A stretch of DNA of 64,000 nt from Arthrobacter sp. 135MFCol5.1 (GCF_000374865.1 NZ_KB895452.1:620001-684000), one strand, 5' to 3'; shown: positions 34,010 to 43,047, counted from the stretch's first letter. Program-made: numbers and translations. The notes: generated by a model from the sequence alone, not told the origin.

Positions 34010-35446
34010 ATGGCCATTTCCCTCGCTGCCCTGGTGGGCGTGACGTCCCTGAAGCTGTCCAAGGCGGGCGTGGCGGAGACTACCTGGAACCAGGACATCA
34101 ACTGGGTGGCCGTCACCGAGCTTGAGGATCCCCAGCGGTTCCTCAACGGCGGGGAGCTGGTCCTCACCACCGGCCTGCGGCTGCGGTCCGCCCCCGAACA
34201 GCGACGTTTTGTCCGCCAGGTGCAGCGGGCCGGCGCCGTGGGCATCGGATTCGGGGTGGGCCTGACGCACGAGGCAGTGCCGCCGGCCTTGCTGGCGGAG
34301 GCGAACCGGTGGGGCCTCCCTGTGGTGGAGGTGCCGTACGAGACTCCGTTCATCGCCATTACCAAGCTGGTGGCGGACGCCCAGTCGGCAGACCACTACG
34401 CCAAGCTTGAGCGGCTGATCGCCGGACACCAGGTGCTGGCCCGGGCACTTTTGACCGGCGGGGGCCTGGCCGAGTTGTTGAAGAATTTGGGCGGCATGCT
34501 GCGCACGGATGTTGCCCTGACCCAGTTCGCCGCGCAGCTGTACAACAGCAGCACGTCCAGTCCGTCCGCGGATGCCTGGTCCAGCTACCCCGTGCCCACC
34601 GGCCGGAGGGATGCCTGCACGCTGTGGGTCCGCCAGCCGTTCGAGGACACAGGCATCATCGGGTATGCGCAGAACCTGATCAGCGTGGAGCTGAACAACA
34701 TGGTCAAGCAGCGCCAGGCCCAGCGGGCGCTCTGCGGCCAGGTGCTGGAGGACGTGATCCATGGCGCGCTGGAGACCAGCGAGGCGCAGCGCCGCCTGGC
34801 CGGCGTGGGCGTGAACAGCACCCGCAAGAACGTGGTGCTGCTGGCGGTGTCCGCCGCCCATGGCAAGGCCCTGGGAAGCACCTCGGTGCCGCTGGACCTC
34901 GAAAAGGCCGTTGCCGCCGTGGTGGGCAAGGACCTGGTGCTGGTGGTCAATGACGACGGCGGGGCGGCGCCGGCGCTGGCACGGAAGCTGAGCGACCACC
35001 TCGCCGAGGCCGGGATCCACGCCACGATCGGCATCGGCGGGGCGTACACCAAGCCCAATGGCCTGCGCTGGAGCTACTTCGAGGCGCGGGACGCCGCAAG
35101 CCACGGCCTGCCTGTCAATGAACCCGAGCGGCTGAGCCTGACGTCGCTGCTGCTGGCCAGCGAGGACGTGCCGCTGGCGGATATGGCGCATGAGTCGCTG
35201 AACCCGCTGCGCGCCTTCGATGCGGCGCACGGCTCGGAGCTGATGACCACGCTGGAGAGCTACCTGAACAACAATGGCTCGGTGGCCGCGGTGGCGGAAG
35301 AGCTGACCCTGCACCGTAACACGGTGCGGTACCGGCTGGCCCAGATCACCGAGCTGACCGGCTACGACCCCGCCGTCACCGCGGACCGGGTGCAATTGTG
35401 GCTGGCCCTGGCCGTGGCGCGGTTGTCGGCGCGACAGGGCAAATAA
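34010..35446 (+). CDS. PucR-family transcriptional regulator
   Basis: The 478-residue protein has the N-terminal PucR domain (about 10-125, LELVLTTGLRLRS-like region at 49-60), a central GGDEF-like module, and a C-terminal helix-turn-helix of the PucR/CdaR type, YLNNNGSVAAVAEELTLHRNTVRYRL (in pieces, about 422-450). It is divergent from the aminobutyraldehyde dehydrogenase with 168 bases between the starts, so it most likely controls that gene and gabT in response to GABA or putrescine, as in Corynebacterium GabR-like systems. The inducer is inferred from context. Confidence 0.9.
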   Translation: MAISLAALVGVTSLKLSKAGVAETTWNQDINWVAVTELEDPQRFLNGGELVLTTGLRLRSAPEQRRFVRQVQRAGAVGIGFGVGLTHEAVPPALLAEANRWGLPVVEVPYETPFIAITKLVADAQSADHYAKLERLIAGHQVLARALLTGGGLAELLKNLGGMLRTDVALTQFAAQLYNSSTSSPSADAWSSYPVPTGRRDACTLWVRQPFEDTGIIGYAQNLISVELNNMVKQRQAQRALCGQVLEDVIHGALETSEAQRRLAGVGVNSTRKNVVLLAVSAAHGKALGSTSVPLDLEKAVAAVVGKDLVLVVNDDGGAAPALARKLSDHLAEAGIHATIGIGGAYTKPNGLRWSYFEARDAASHGLPVNEPERLSLTSLLLASEDVPLADMAHESLNPLRAFDAAHGSELMTTLESYLNNNGSVAAVAEELTLHRNTVRYRLAQITELTGYDPAVTADRVQLWLALAVARLSARQGK

Positions 35447-35452
35447 CCCGCC

Positions 35453-37057
35453 CTAGATGATGCCGCGGCGGAAAAGGTCTCGGGATTTCTTCCGGGCCTT
35501 CAGATATTTGGCGTGTGCGGCGAGCATGATCGCATCCTGCTGGCTGAGCAGCTCGGTGTAGACGGCCGCGGTGGCCGGGTCACTGCCGTCACCGGCAAGG
35601 GCCGTCAGCAGTTCCCTGGCCACCACGGCGTCCTGGAAGCTGCCCAGGATCTTTTGCTGCCGGCGGGCGGCCTTGGCCACCTTGGCGGCGCGCTTGCCGC
35701 GGACCAGGGCGGCCGATTCCGCCACGTAGCGCAGCCGCTTGGCGTCCTTGCGTACGCGGTGCAGGGCAAGTTCCTGGTCCGTGCCGCGGCGGGCGCGCGT
35801 GGCAGCCTTGTGCGAGCGCTTCAACTTCCTGGCGCCCTTGTCCACGGCTTTCGCTGCCGCCTTGCGGCCGGAGGTGACGGCGTCGGCGCGCACCGGCGGG
35901 TTGTCGCGGAAATCCTCGAGGTTGTCCAGGAGCCGGAAGTAGCGGGCCGAGCCGAGCGCTTCCTGCAGGAGGCGGTAGGCGGCGTCGAAATTTTCACCTG
36001 TCCGGTGGTCAACCGCTGCCGTGGCGGCCGCGAGGCCCTCCCCCGGCGGAAGGTCGGCCAGCTGGCTGCGGAGCTGCGCGCGCAGGACTTCGGCGTCGCG
36101 CGGTTCGCCGAGCAGCCGGCCCAGCCACTTCAGCTCGCCCCGGAGCCGGCGCACCGGCGATGCCCTGTACAGCTTGCCGTACGCTGCCAGGACCGATCTG
36201 ATGCGGCGGGCCGAGGAGCGCATGGTGTGCACCGCTTCCGGCTCCTCCAACCGGACGGCGGCGTCGATGGCGAGGATCTCGTCGATCTGCGACGCCACAA
36301 AGACGGTGACGACGGCGGCTGCCGGGGCGCGCTTGCCTGCCAGCAGGGCGGGGCTGCTTCCGGCGTCACTGCCGTTCGCATCGTCGTCGGGGGCGGCACC
36401 GTTGGAGCGTTTCGCGGCTGCCTTGCCGGCGCCCAGGGCGCGCGCCAGCTTCGAGGCGTACCCGGCCGGCCGGGCGCCGGCGGCGGTCAGGAGTTCTTCC
36501 ACCGGCCCGAAGAGGGCGGGCCCGCCGTGGACCAGTTCCACCTCCCACTCGCGCCACTGCCCGTGCGCGCCGGTGCCCTTGTCCCGGCCGGCCAGCCGCT
36601 CGGCGGTGACGTGGTCGTCGGCGAGGTCGGCGAGGTGCACGCCGTCGTCACCGTACAGGGCGTAGGTGGTGCGGCGGGTTTCCAGCCGGACCACCGGCAC
36701 CGGAACGGATCCCCGCAGGTAGGCGTGAAGGTGGGCCAGCAGCCTGTCCGGCACGGCGTCGGGACGGCCAAGGGGCGCGTGCAGCTCCGTCCGCGGCGCG
36801 GGACCTTCAGCGGTGGCGGCGGCGGTGGGCGGGAGCTTCAGGTGCCACCCTGCGTCGGTGCCGCCGGTGCGGCGCCGCAGGGTGATCCGGCGGGCCGCCA
36901 GGTCGTGGGCGGGGGTGTCGAAGTACACCGCTTCGAGGAGGTCGGTGTGGGGTTTCCCGGTCCGGGCCACCCCGGCGGCTTGTTCCAGCGCCGGCACCAC
37001 GGCGTCGTCGTCGACGTCGTACTTCTTCTCGATCTCAAGTCCCCGCGAAGCCTCCAC
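35453..37057 (-). CDS. CYTH-CHAD domain protein
   Basis: The 534-residue protein joins an N-terminal CYTH triphosphate-tunnel domain (GLEIEKKYDV signature, ExExK at 8-12) to a C-terminal CHAD domain with conserved histidine helices (EAVHTMRSSARRIRSVLAAY and LALHRVRKDAKRLRYVAE). CHAD proteins bind inorganic polyphosphate through basic helices, and CYTH-CHAD fusions act as triphosphatases or polyphosphate-associated proteins. The GTG start at 37057 follows AAGGACGG. It converges with the PucR gene (6-base gap). Confidence 0.9.
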   Translation of the reverse strand: MEASRGLEIEKKYDVDDDAVVPALEQAAGVARTGKPHTDLLEAVYFDTPAHDLAARRITLRRRTGGTDAGWHLKLPPTAAATAEGPAPRTELHAPLGRPDAVPDRLLAHLHAYLRGSVPVPVVRLETRRTTYALYGDDGVHLADLADDHVTAERLAGRDKGTGAHGQWREWEVELVHGGPALFGPVEELLTAAGARPAGYASKLARALGAGKAAAKRSNGAAPDDDANGSDAGSSPALLAGKRAPAAAVVTVFVASQIDEILAIDAAVRLEEPEAVHTMRSSARRIRSVLAAYGKLYRASPVRRLRGELKWLGRLLGEPRDAEVLRAQLRSQLADLPPGEGLAAATAAVDHRTGENFDAAYRLLQEALGSARYFRLLDNLEDFRDNPPVRADAVTSGRKAAAKAVDKGARKLKRSHKAATRARRGTDQELALHRVRKDAKRLRYVAESAALVRGKRAAKVAKAARRQQKILGSFQDAVVARELLTALAGDGSDPATAAVYTELLSQQDAIMLAAHAKYLKARKKSRDLFRRGII

Positions 37058-37192
37058 AGCCGTCCTTCCGCACCGCCCGGTCCATGCCAGGCCCTCCGAC
37101 AGTCCGTTCGCAGTCTATGCCAGCCCCGGCATCGGCGAGAGGTTGCCCACAAAACCGCAAACATCAAACGTCTAACCTTTAGGGTGGATGGT

Positions 37193-38458
37193 ATGTCCGC
37201 CACTCCCCCCGCGTCCGCGCCGGCAGCAACCGCAACCGTCCCGGCCGGCACCGCCGGCGCGGTGCCCGCCAAGCCGCGCTCCGCCGTCGTCTTCGGCGTG
37301 ATTGCCCTGGTGCTCATCGGGCTGAACCTCCGTGCCGGGATCACCGGAGCCTCGGCCCTGCTGCACGACCTTCAAGCCGTCCTGGGCTACGGGGCACTGG
37401 TGGCGGCCATCATCCCGTCCATTCCCACCCTGTGCTTCGCGGTGGCCGGAGCCGCAACTTCCTGGCTGAGCGGCAAGCTGGGCGTGGAGAAGGCCATCCT
37501 GCTGTCGCTGGCGCTGCTGGCCGGCGGGCTGCTGCTGCGCGGCGTCCCGGCAACCGGCATGCTGGTGGCCGGCAGCGTGGTGGGCATGTCCGGGCTGGCC
37601 ATCTGCAACGTCGCCATGCCGTCCTTCATCCGCGAGCACTTCGCCTCCCGGACGTCGCTCATGACCGCCGTTTACACGGTGACAATGACTACCGGCGGCA
37701 CCCTGACTTCGGTCCTGGTGGTTCCACTGGCACAGGCCCTCGGGTCGCCGTCCGCCGCGGTGGGGGCGGTGGGCATCGCGGCCGTGGCGGCATTCCTGGG
37801 TTTCCTGCCCGTGGCGCTGCACGCCCACCGCCACACCGTCCGGAGCACCGCAGCCCACATCTCGCCCTGGCCGCTCCTGCGGACCGGGAAAGGCCGGCTC
37901 CTCACCGCGATCTTCACCCTCCAGGCACTCCTGGCCTACGCGCTGCTGAGCTGGCTGCCGTACATGCTCACCACCATGGGAATGAGCGCCTCGGACAGCG
38001 GACTGATGTTCGGGCTGATGCAGCTCGTGTCCGTCCCGGCGGGCATGGTGCTGATTGCCATCGGATCCCGCCCGCGCATGCTCCGCCCGGCCTTTTACCT
38101 GGTGAGCGTCACCATGGCGGCCGGGATCGCGGCGCTGTTGGTGCTTCCTGTGGGACTGGCGGCCATTCCGGCCGTCCTGATCGGTTTCGGCCTGGGCATT
38201 TTCCCCCTGGTGATGGTGATGATCAGCCGCAGCGGGTCCAGCACCGCCGAAACCACGGCACTGTCCACCCTGGCCCAGTCCTCGGGGTACCTGCTGGCGA
38301 CGGCAGGTCCCTTCGGCATGGGCCTGCTGCACAGCGCCACCGGCGGCTGGACCCTGCCGCTGGTGCTGCTGCTGGCACTGGCACTGGTCCAAATCGTGGT
38401 GGCCCACCTGATCACGGGGCGCCCGATGTCCGGAACCCGCCCTGCGGAAAGGAAGTAG
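37193..38458 (+). CDS. CynX/NimT-type MFS transporter
   Basis: The 421-residue protein has a disordered Ala/Pro N-terminus of about 28 residues followed by twelve membrane helices. IALVLIGLNLRAGITGASALLHDLQ and GVVGMSGLAICNVAMPSFIREHF-like segments (about 122-142) match the cyanate/nitroimidazole (CynX/NimT) MFS subgroup. Substrate is unknown. The GntR/FadR gene begins five bases after its stop, so regulator and transporter share an operon and probably a ligand. ATG 37193 is the start; the CYTH-CHAD gene is divergent, 135 bases away. Confidence 0.88.
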   Translation: MSATPPASAPAATATVPAGTAGAVPAKPRSAVVFGVIALVLIGLNLRAGITGASALLHDLQAVLGYGALVAAIIPSIPTLCFAVAGAATSWLSGKLGVEKAILLSLALLAGGLLLRGVPATGMLVAGSVVGMSGLAICNVAMPSFIREHFASRTSLMTAVYTVTMTTGGTLTSVLVVPLAQALGSPSAAVGAVGIAAVAAFLGFLPVALHAHRHTVRSTAAHISPWPLLRTGKGRLLTAIFTLQALLAYALLSWLPYMLTTMGMSASDSGLMFGLMQLVSVPAGMVLIAIGSRPRMLRPAFYLVSVTMAAGIAALLVLPVGLAAIPAVLIGFGLGIFPLVMVMISRSGSSTAETTALSTLAQSSGYLLATAGPFGMGLLHSATGGWTLPLVLLLALALVQIVVAHLITGRPMSGTRPAERK

Positions 38459-38462
38459 CACC

Positions 38463-39143
38463 TTGTCTTTGAGCCCGTCCGTCCGCCAGCCGCTGGCCGC
38501 CGAAGTTACCGCCAAGCTGCGGGAGATGGTCCACTCCGGCGAATGGGCGTTGAATCAGCGTATTCCGCCCGAGCCCGAACTCATGGCGCGGCTGGGGGTT
38601 TCCCGCGGGACCCTGCGCGAGGCGGTGAAGGCCCTGGCCCACGGGGGCATGCTGGAGGTCCGCCGCGGTGACGGAACCTACGTGCGGGCCACGAATGAGA
38701 TGTCCGGTGCCGCGCGGCGGCTCTACCAGGACCATACCGAGCAGCACATCCTCGAGGTCCGGCTGGGGTTGGACACCCAGGCTGCCCGGCTCGCCGCGCG
38801 CAATGCCACGGACGACGACGTCACGGCCCTGCGCGCCTTCCTCGCCGCCCGGGACCAGGCCTGGAAGATCGGCGACATCGAGGCGTGGGCCGACGCAGAC
38901 TGGCAGTTCCACCAGGGAGTGGCCCAGGCCTCCGGCAACCCGCTGCTGCATGAGCTGTACGCCAGCTTCGGGACGGCATTCCACCAGGACCTGCTCACGC
39001 AACAGCGTCGGCCCGGCTTCAATGGGCTCCCGCGGGACGGCCACGAAACACTGCTGGACGCCATTGAACGGCGGCACGAGGACGACGCCGTCGCCACCGT
39101 GAACCGGAACCTGAACTCTTGCGCGGAGTGGCTGGCGGAGTAA
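38463..39143 (+). CDS. GntR-family (FadR subgroup) transcriptional regulator
   Basis: The 226-residue protein has a winged helix (QPLAAEVTAKLREMV, RIPPEPELMARLGVSRGTLREAVKAL, GGMLEVRRGDGTYVRA) and an FCD ligand domain with Asp/His metal-site residues (ADADWQFHQGVAQASGN and DGHETLLDAI). It starts at TTG 38463 with AAAGGAAG seven bases upstream and is coupled to the MFS gene. It likely senses the transported compound and represses the operon. Confidence 0.9.
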   Translation: MSLSPSVRQPLAAEVTAKLREMVHSGEWALNQRIPPEPELMARLGVSRGTLREAVKALAHGGMLEVRRGDGTYVRATNEMSGAARRLYQDHTEQHILEVRLGLDTQAARLAARNATDDDVTALRAFLAARDQAWKIGDIEAWADADWQFHQGVAQASGNPLLHELYASFGTAFHQDLLTQQRRPGFNGLPRDGHETLLDAIERRHEDDAVATVNRNLNSCAEWLAE

Positions 39144-39217
39144 ATCTCCCCGCGCATGGCGGCGGCCCGGCACTGTGGTGCCGGGCCGCCGTCGTCCGTC
39201 CTGCGCCTGCCGGTGAA

Positions 39218-39757
39218 TCAGCTCCGGCGCAGGCCTGCGAGGACGTTCGTGGGGCGCTGCATCTCGCCGTGCTTGGCGCCCAGGATGATCACCAGCGCGG
39301 CGAATCCGGGGATGGCCCACTGCAGGAGCTTGAGCTGCTGCTGGGCGGACTTCAGCTCGTCCGATGCCGCCGGCTGCGGCTCGGTGGCTCCCTTGGCCCC
39401 CTCATCGGCAAGCTTGTCCACTTTCTTGCCCAGGATGCCCGAGTACAGGGTCACCCCGGCGCCCGCAAGGGTCACGACGGTCTTGATGGCGGTGTCGCGT
39501 GCCACGCCGTCCTGCTTGGCGATCCGGCCCTTGTTTTCCCAGGCGATGGCGAGGTCTGCCGCCAGGTGCGCGGCGAACGCCGCGGTCTGGACCGGCGCCC
39601 ACCGCATCCAGCCGGCGCTGGAAAGCCGGGTGCGTTCGGCGGGATCCTTGGCCTGCGCGGCCGCCCCGTTCAGGCCGATGGCGCCCATCAGCGATCCGCC
39701 GAACCATGCTGCCGCCGTCAGGTCGTGAACTGAACGCGCTAAGAGATTTCCTGCCAT
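39218..39757 (-). CDS. Uncharacterised membrane protein
   Basis: The 179-residue protein shows an N-terminal segment (ARSVHDLTAAAWFGGSLMGAIGLNGAA, in pieces) with small residues, a middle helix (KTVVTLAGAGVTLYSGILGKKV) and a C-terminal membrane helix (LLQWAIPGFAALVIILGAK). I do not recognise a named family. The start at 39757 follows TAGGA with nine bases spacing. It is divergent from a small gene and DUF1206 gene; an AT-rich repeat region lies between. Such clusters in soil actinobacteria are often stress-related, but there is no direct evidence here. Confidence 0.7.
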   Translation of the reverse strand: MAGNLLARSVHDLTAAAWFGGSLMGAIGLNGAAAQAKDPAERTRLSSAGWMRWAPVQTAAFAAHLAADLAIAWENKGRIAKQDGVARDTAIKTVVTLAGAGVTLYSGILGKKVDKLADEGAKGATEPQPAASDELKSAQQQLKLLQWAIPGFAALVIILGAKHGEMQRPTNVLAGLRRS

Positions 39758-39848
39758 GATGTGCATTCCTAACGTTGTGAACGGGTTCCGGCGTGCTGCC
39801 CTCCGCGGGTGTCGCATGCCGTGTCCTAATCAAGGTATGGTCTGCTCA

Positions 39849-39867
39849 TACTAAGCACACTTACTAA
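39849..39867. promoter_or_regulatory. AT-rich direct repeat TACTAA-N7-TACTAA
   Basis: Two TACTAA units at 39849-39854 and 39862-39867 (13-base period) sit in an AT-rich island (about 39820-39880) between divergent genes at 39757 and 39918. This could be a promoter region or regulator site. Confidence 0.4.
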
Positions 39868-39917
39868 TAATACGAAAGCCCGGCCCCCGGCCCCGCCGAC
39901 CGCGTAATATCAACGCC

Positions 39918-40208
39918 ATGGGAAACACAGGGACATTGTTCGGCTGGGCCTTCGGGAACCCCGCCCGGGAAAGTGACAGCGGCTATGTGGATGCGCTGGA
40001 GCGCCAGGCATTGGGGAACGCCCGGGAAACGGCCAAGGCCAAGGGCGTCAGTGTCCTCGCCGGTTCCGAAGTGTTCACCGTCCTCAGCGGGCACGATTCA
40101 CTGGTGGAACTGGACAACGCCCCCGGCCAACTGGTGGTCCGCTGCACTGTCCATGTTGAGGGCCCCGGAGCCGAGAACATGCGGGCCGAAGGGCCCATGA
40201 ACGGCTAG
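39918..40208 (+). CDS. Small protein of unknown function
   Basis: The 96-residue protein is soluble by composition and has no signal peptide. It contains NPARESDSGYVDALERQALGNARETAK (in pieces) and a likely beta segment SEVFTVLSGHDSLVELDNAPGQLVVRC. I do not recognise the family. No strong ribosome-binding site precedes ATG 39918. It ends three bases before the DUF1206 gene, implying an operon. Confidence 0.6.
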   Translation: MGNTGTLFGWAFGNPARESDSGYVDALERQALGNARETAKAKGVSVLAGSEVFTVLSGHDSLVELDNAPGQLVVRCTVHVEGPGAENMRAEGPMNG

Positions 40209-40211
40209 GGC

Positions 40212-41039
40212 ATGTCCGACGGCGATTCCACCCTCAGCCAGGCAGCGGACGCGGTCGAAGACGCGTCCAACCACAAGGTCCTCGATGTCCTGGCCCGCGC
40301 GGGATTCGCCGTCATGGCGCTGCTGCATGTGATCGTGGGTGCCATCGCGATCGCCATCGGCTTCGGCCACCAAGGGGACGCCGAGCCAACCGGGGCCATC
40401 GCCCGGCTGGCGGACAACCCCTTCGGCACCGTCGTCATGTGGGGGTGCGTGGTGGCCTGCCTGGCCTTGGCTCTCTGGCAGGCCAGCGAAGCGACCCTCC
40501 GTGCCCGGAGCCTGCCCCGGAAGGAACGGCTGGCCAAACTGGTGTCGTCGGGTTTCCTTGCCATCGCGTACGGCAGCGTGGGCCTCAGCTTTGCCGGATT
40601 CGCCGTTGGGCAGCCCAGCGACTCGGGCGACAACACCAGGGATTTCAGTTCCGGCGTGATGGCGCACCCCGCAGGGCCCTGGGTCCTCGTGGCCCTGGGC
40701 CTGACCATCCTCGGCATTGGGATCTACTTCATCGTCAAGGGCCTCCGGCGCGGGTTCAAGGAGGAGCTGTTCCACTTTGACGGCACCCGGCGGGGTCGGC
40801 TGATCGACAGCCTGGGCGTCACGGGCCATGTGGCCAAGGGCATCGCCCTGGTCCTTACCGGCCTGCTGTTCGTGATCGCGGCAGCCCGGCACCGGCCCGA
40901 TGAATCCACCGGACTGGACGGCAGCCTCAAGGCCCTCCAGGACCACCCGTTCGGCCCCACCCTGCTGGTGGCCATTGGCGCTGGCTTCATCGCCTACGGG
41001 ATTTTCGCGATGATCCGGGCCCGGTTCGGCCGCATGTAG
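40212..41039 (+). CDS. DUF1206 family membrane protein
   Basis: The 275-residue protein has six predicted membrane helices in three paired repeats typical of DUF1206. Each begins with a LARAGF-, SSGFLAIAYG- or VTGHVAKGI-type segment (about 28-33, 117-126, 207-215) followed by a Gly-rich helix. Function is unknown; DUF1206 genes are common in stress-regulated sets of soil bacteria. It lies in an operon with a small protein (upstream, 3-base gap) and an SRPBCC protein (downstream, 35-base gap). Confidence 0.85.
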   Translation: MSDGDSTLSQAADAVEDASNHKVLDVLARAGFAVMALLHVIVGAIAIAIGFGHQGDAEPTGAIARLADNPFGTVVMWGCVVACLALALWQASEATLRARSLPRKERLAKLVSSGFLAIAYGSVGLSFAGFAVGQPSDSGDNTRDFSSGVMAHPAGPWVLVALGLTILGIGIYFIVKGLRRGFKEELFHFDGTRRGRLIDSLGVTGHVAKGIALVLTGLLFVIAAARHRPDESTGLDGSLKALQDHPFGPTLLVAIGAGFIAYGIFAMIRARFGRM

Positions 41040-41074
41040 CACCGCCTTTTGCCCATGAAGAGAGAAGGAACCCC

Positions 41075-41515
41075 ATGTCCACTGTCTCGCAGCTGTTCAC
41101 GTGCCCCGCTGCCGACGTCTGGCGGGTCATCGCCGACGGCTGGCTGTATTCCGGCTGGGTGGTGGGCGCCTCCCGGATCAGGGATGTGGATCCCGAATGG
41201 CCGGGGCCCGGAGCCCGGCTCCACCACTCCGTAGGAGCGTGGCCGCTGGTGCTCAACGACAGCAGCCGTGTCACCGCGGTGGATCCCGGCCGCTCCCTGG
41301 AACTCGTGGCGCGCGGCTGGCCCGTGGGCGAGGCCAAGGTGGACATCAGGCTGGAGGACCGCGGCGGCGAATGCCTGGTGACCATTGCCGAGGACGCCAT
41401 CCGCGGGCCGGGAAAGCTGATGCCGAAATTCCTCCGGGATCCTGTCATCTCCGCCCGGAACCGCGAGACCCTTCGCCGGCTCGAGCTCATGGCCATCGGC
41501 GGCGCGGGAAAATAG
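41075..41515 (+). CDS. SRPBCC (START-like) family protein
   Basis: The 146-residue protein fits the polyketide-cyclase/START-like fold: STVSQLFTCPAADVWRVIADGWLYSGW at the start, strands ending ELVARGWPVGEAKVDIRLEDRG, and a long C-terminal helix ISARNRETLRRLELMAIG. These proteins bind small hydrophobic molecules. AGAAGGAACC precedes ATG 41075. It closes the operon with DUF1206. Confidence 0.8.
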   Translation: MSTVSQLFTCPAADVWRVIADGWLYSGWVVGASRIRDVDPEWPGPGARLHHSVGAWPLVLNDSSRVTAVDPGRSLELVARGWPVGEAKVDIRLEDRGGECLVTIAEDAIRGPGKLMPKFLRDPVISARNRETLRRLELMAIGGAGK

Positions 41516-41535
41516 CGCAGCAGGGTTAAATGGCG

Positions 41536-41565
41536 GGAGCCGCGGAACGGTGGTTCCGCGGCTCC
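41536..41565. terminator. Bidirectional terminator between SRPBCC gene and fprA paralogue 2
   Basis: 13-bp perfect arms (41536-41548 and 41553-41565, loop GGTG) lie between two convergent stop codons (41515 and 41581). Confidence 0.85.
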
Positions 41566-41580
41566 TGCAGCAACAGGATC

Positions 41581-43047
41581 CTAGACCTGGGCGGACACGC
41601 CATCACGGGAAATGGACACCATGTCCTCGCGCGGGACCACCTTGATGCGCTCACGCTTGACCTCGACGCCGTGCGAGCCGCCGGCCTCGGTGGCGGCCGC
41701 GCCAAGCGCGAGTTCGTGGGCGTCCAGGGCCAGCCAGCCTTCCCAGGACGTGAACTTCACGCCGCGGGCATCGAGGAGCTCGACGACGGCGTCTTCAGCA
41801 GGCGCGGAGGCGACCGGGAGGTTTTCGCGGTCTTCCAGCAAGTAGGTCACGGTTTCCAGGGCGTCGCCCTTGGTGTGCCCGATCAAGCCGACGGGGCCAC
41901 GCTTGATCCAGCCGGTGGCGTAGATACCCGGCACATGGTTGCCTTCGGCGTCCAGGACGCGGCCGCCGTCGTTCGGGATGACGCCCCGCTTGTGGTCGAA
42001 CTCGATCTCGGGCAGGGCGGAACCGAAGTAGCCGATGGCGCGGTACACGGCCTGGACCGGGTAGTCCACGTACTCGCCGGTGCCGCGGGCGTTGCCCGTG
42101 CCGTCCAGCTCGGTGCGCTCGAACTTGATGCCGGCCACTTTGCCCGGAGCTTCGGCGTCGTCGTAGATCTCCACCGGGCTGTGCAGGAAGTGCAGGTGCA
42201 GGCGGCGGGAAGCCGTGAGCTCGGAGAGGTCTTCGGGCTGCTCTGCGATCCAGTTGGTGAGCGTGCCCACCATGGTCTTGGTCTGGTTGTTCGTCTGGAT
42301 CTGGCGGTCCGATTCCTCGTCGAACTCGAAGTCCTCCGGGTACAGGATGATGTCCACGTCCTTGGAGTGGGACAGCTCGCGGAGCTCCAGCGGGGTGAAC
42401 TTGACCTGGGCAGGCCCGCGGCGGCCGAAGACATGGACGTCCGTGACCGGGGAAGCCTTCAGGCCGGCGTAGACGTTGTCCGGGATTTCGGAAACAAGGA
42501 GGTCGTCGGCGTGCTTGGACAGGACGCGGGCCACGTCCAGCGCCACGTTGCCGTTGCCGATCACGGCGATCTCCTTGGCCTCGAGCGGCCATTCACGGGG
42601 GACGTCCGGGTGTCCGTCGTACCAGGAGACGAAGTCGGCGCCGCCGTAGGAGCCGTCCAGCTCGATGCCGGGGATGTTCAGGTCCGCGTCCTTGATGGCG
42701 CCGGTGGCGAAGATGACGGCGTCGTAGTGGGTGCGCAGGTCCTCGATGGTGAGGTCCGTGCCGTAGTCCACGTTGCCGAAGAAGCGGATGTCGCCGCGGT
42801 CCAGAACCTTGTGCAGGGCGTTGACGATGCCCTTGATGCGGGGGTGGTCCGGGGCCACGCCGTAGCGGATCAGGCCGTAGGGCGCCGGGTAGCGGTCGAA
42901 GAGGTCGATGCTGACGGTCAGCTCGCCGCTCTTGACGGCCTCGCTCTTGGTGAGGATGTCAGCGGCGTAGACGCCGGCCGGGCCGGAGCCAACGACGGCG
43001 ACGCGCAGCGGACGCGCAGCAGTTCCTACGGTGGTGCTGGATGACAC
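41581..43047 (-). CDS. FprA-type ferredoxin/NADP+ reductase, paralogue 2 (sulfur locus)
   Basis: The 488-residue flavoprotein is closely similar along its whole length to the protein at 27259-28689, with the same LRVAVVGSGPAGVYAADILTKSE, APYGLIRYGVAPDHP and GWIKRGPVGLIGHTKGDA blocks. GTG 43047 is favoured (AAAAGGAA seven bases upstream); a longer frame to 43089 lacks a good site. It lies 97 bases after cysG on the same strand, and the sulfite reductase operon is nearby, so it probably supplies electrons to ferredoxin for sulfite reduction, like Fpr2 of the corynebacterial cys cluster. The role is inferred. Confidence 0.92.
   Translation of the reverse strand: MSSSTTVGTAARPLRVAVVGSGPAGVYAADILTKSEAVKSGELTVSIDLFDRYPAPYGLIRYGVAPDHPRIKGIVNALHKVLDRGDIRFFGNVDYGTDLTIEDLRTHYDAVIFATGAIKDADLNIPGIELDGSYGGADFVSWYDGHPDVPREWPLEAKEIAVIGNGNVALDVARVLSKHADDLLVSEIPDNVYAGLKASPVTDVHVFGRRGPAQVKFTPLELRELSHSKDVDIILYPEDFEFDEESDRQIQTNNQTKTMVGTLTNWIAEQPEDLSELTASRRLHLHFLHSPVEIYDDAEAPGKVAGIKFERTELDGTGNARGTGEYVDYPVQAVYRAIGYFGSALPEIEFDHKRGVIPNDGGRVLDAEGNHVPGIYATGWIKRGPVGLIGHTKGDALETVTYLLEDRENLPVASAPAEDAVVELLDARGVKFTSWEGWLALDAHELALGAAATEAGGSHGVEVKRERIKVVPREDMVSISRDGVSAQV

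Noticed and set aside
41581..43047. fprA paralogue 2 as a recent local duplication of paralogue 1
   Set aside because: The proteins are similar but differ throughout, including insertions near the C-terminus, and neighbouring genes are not duplicated; an old duplication is more likely.
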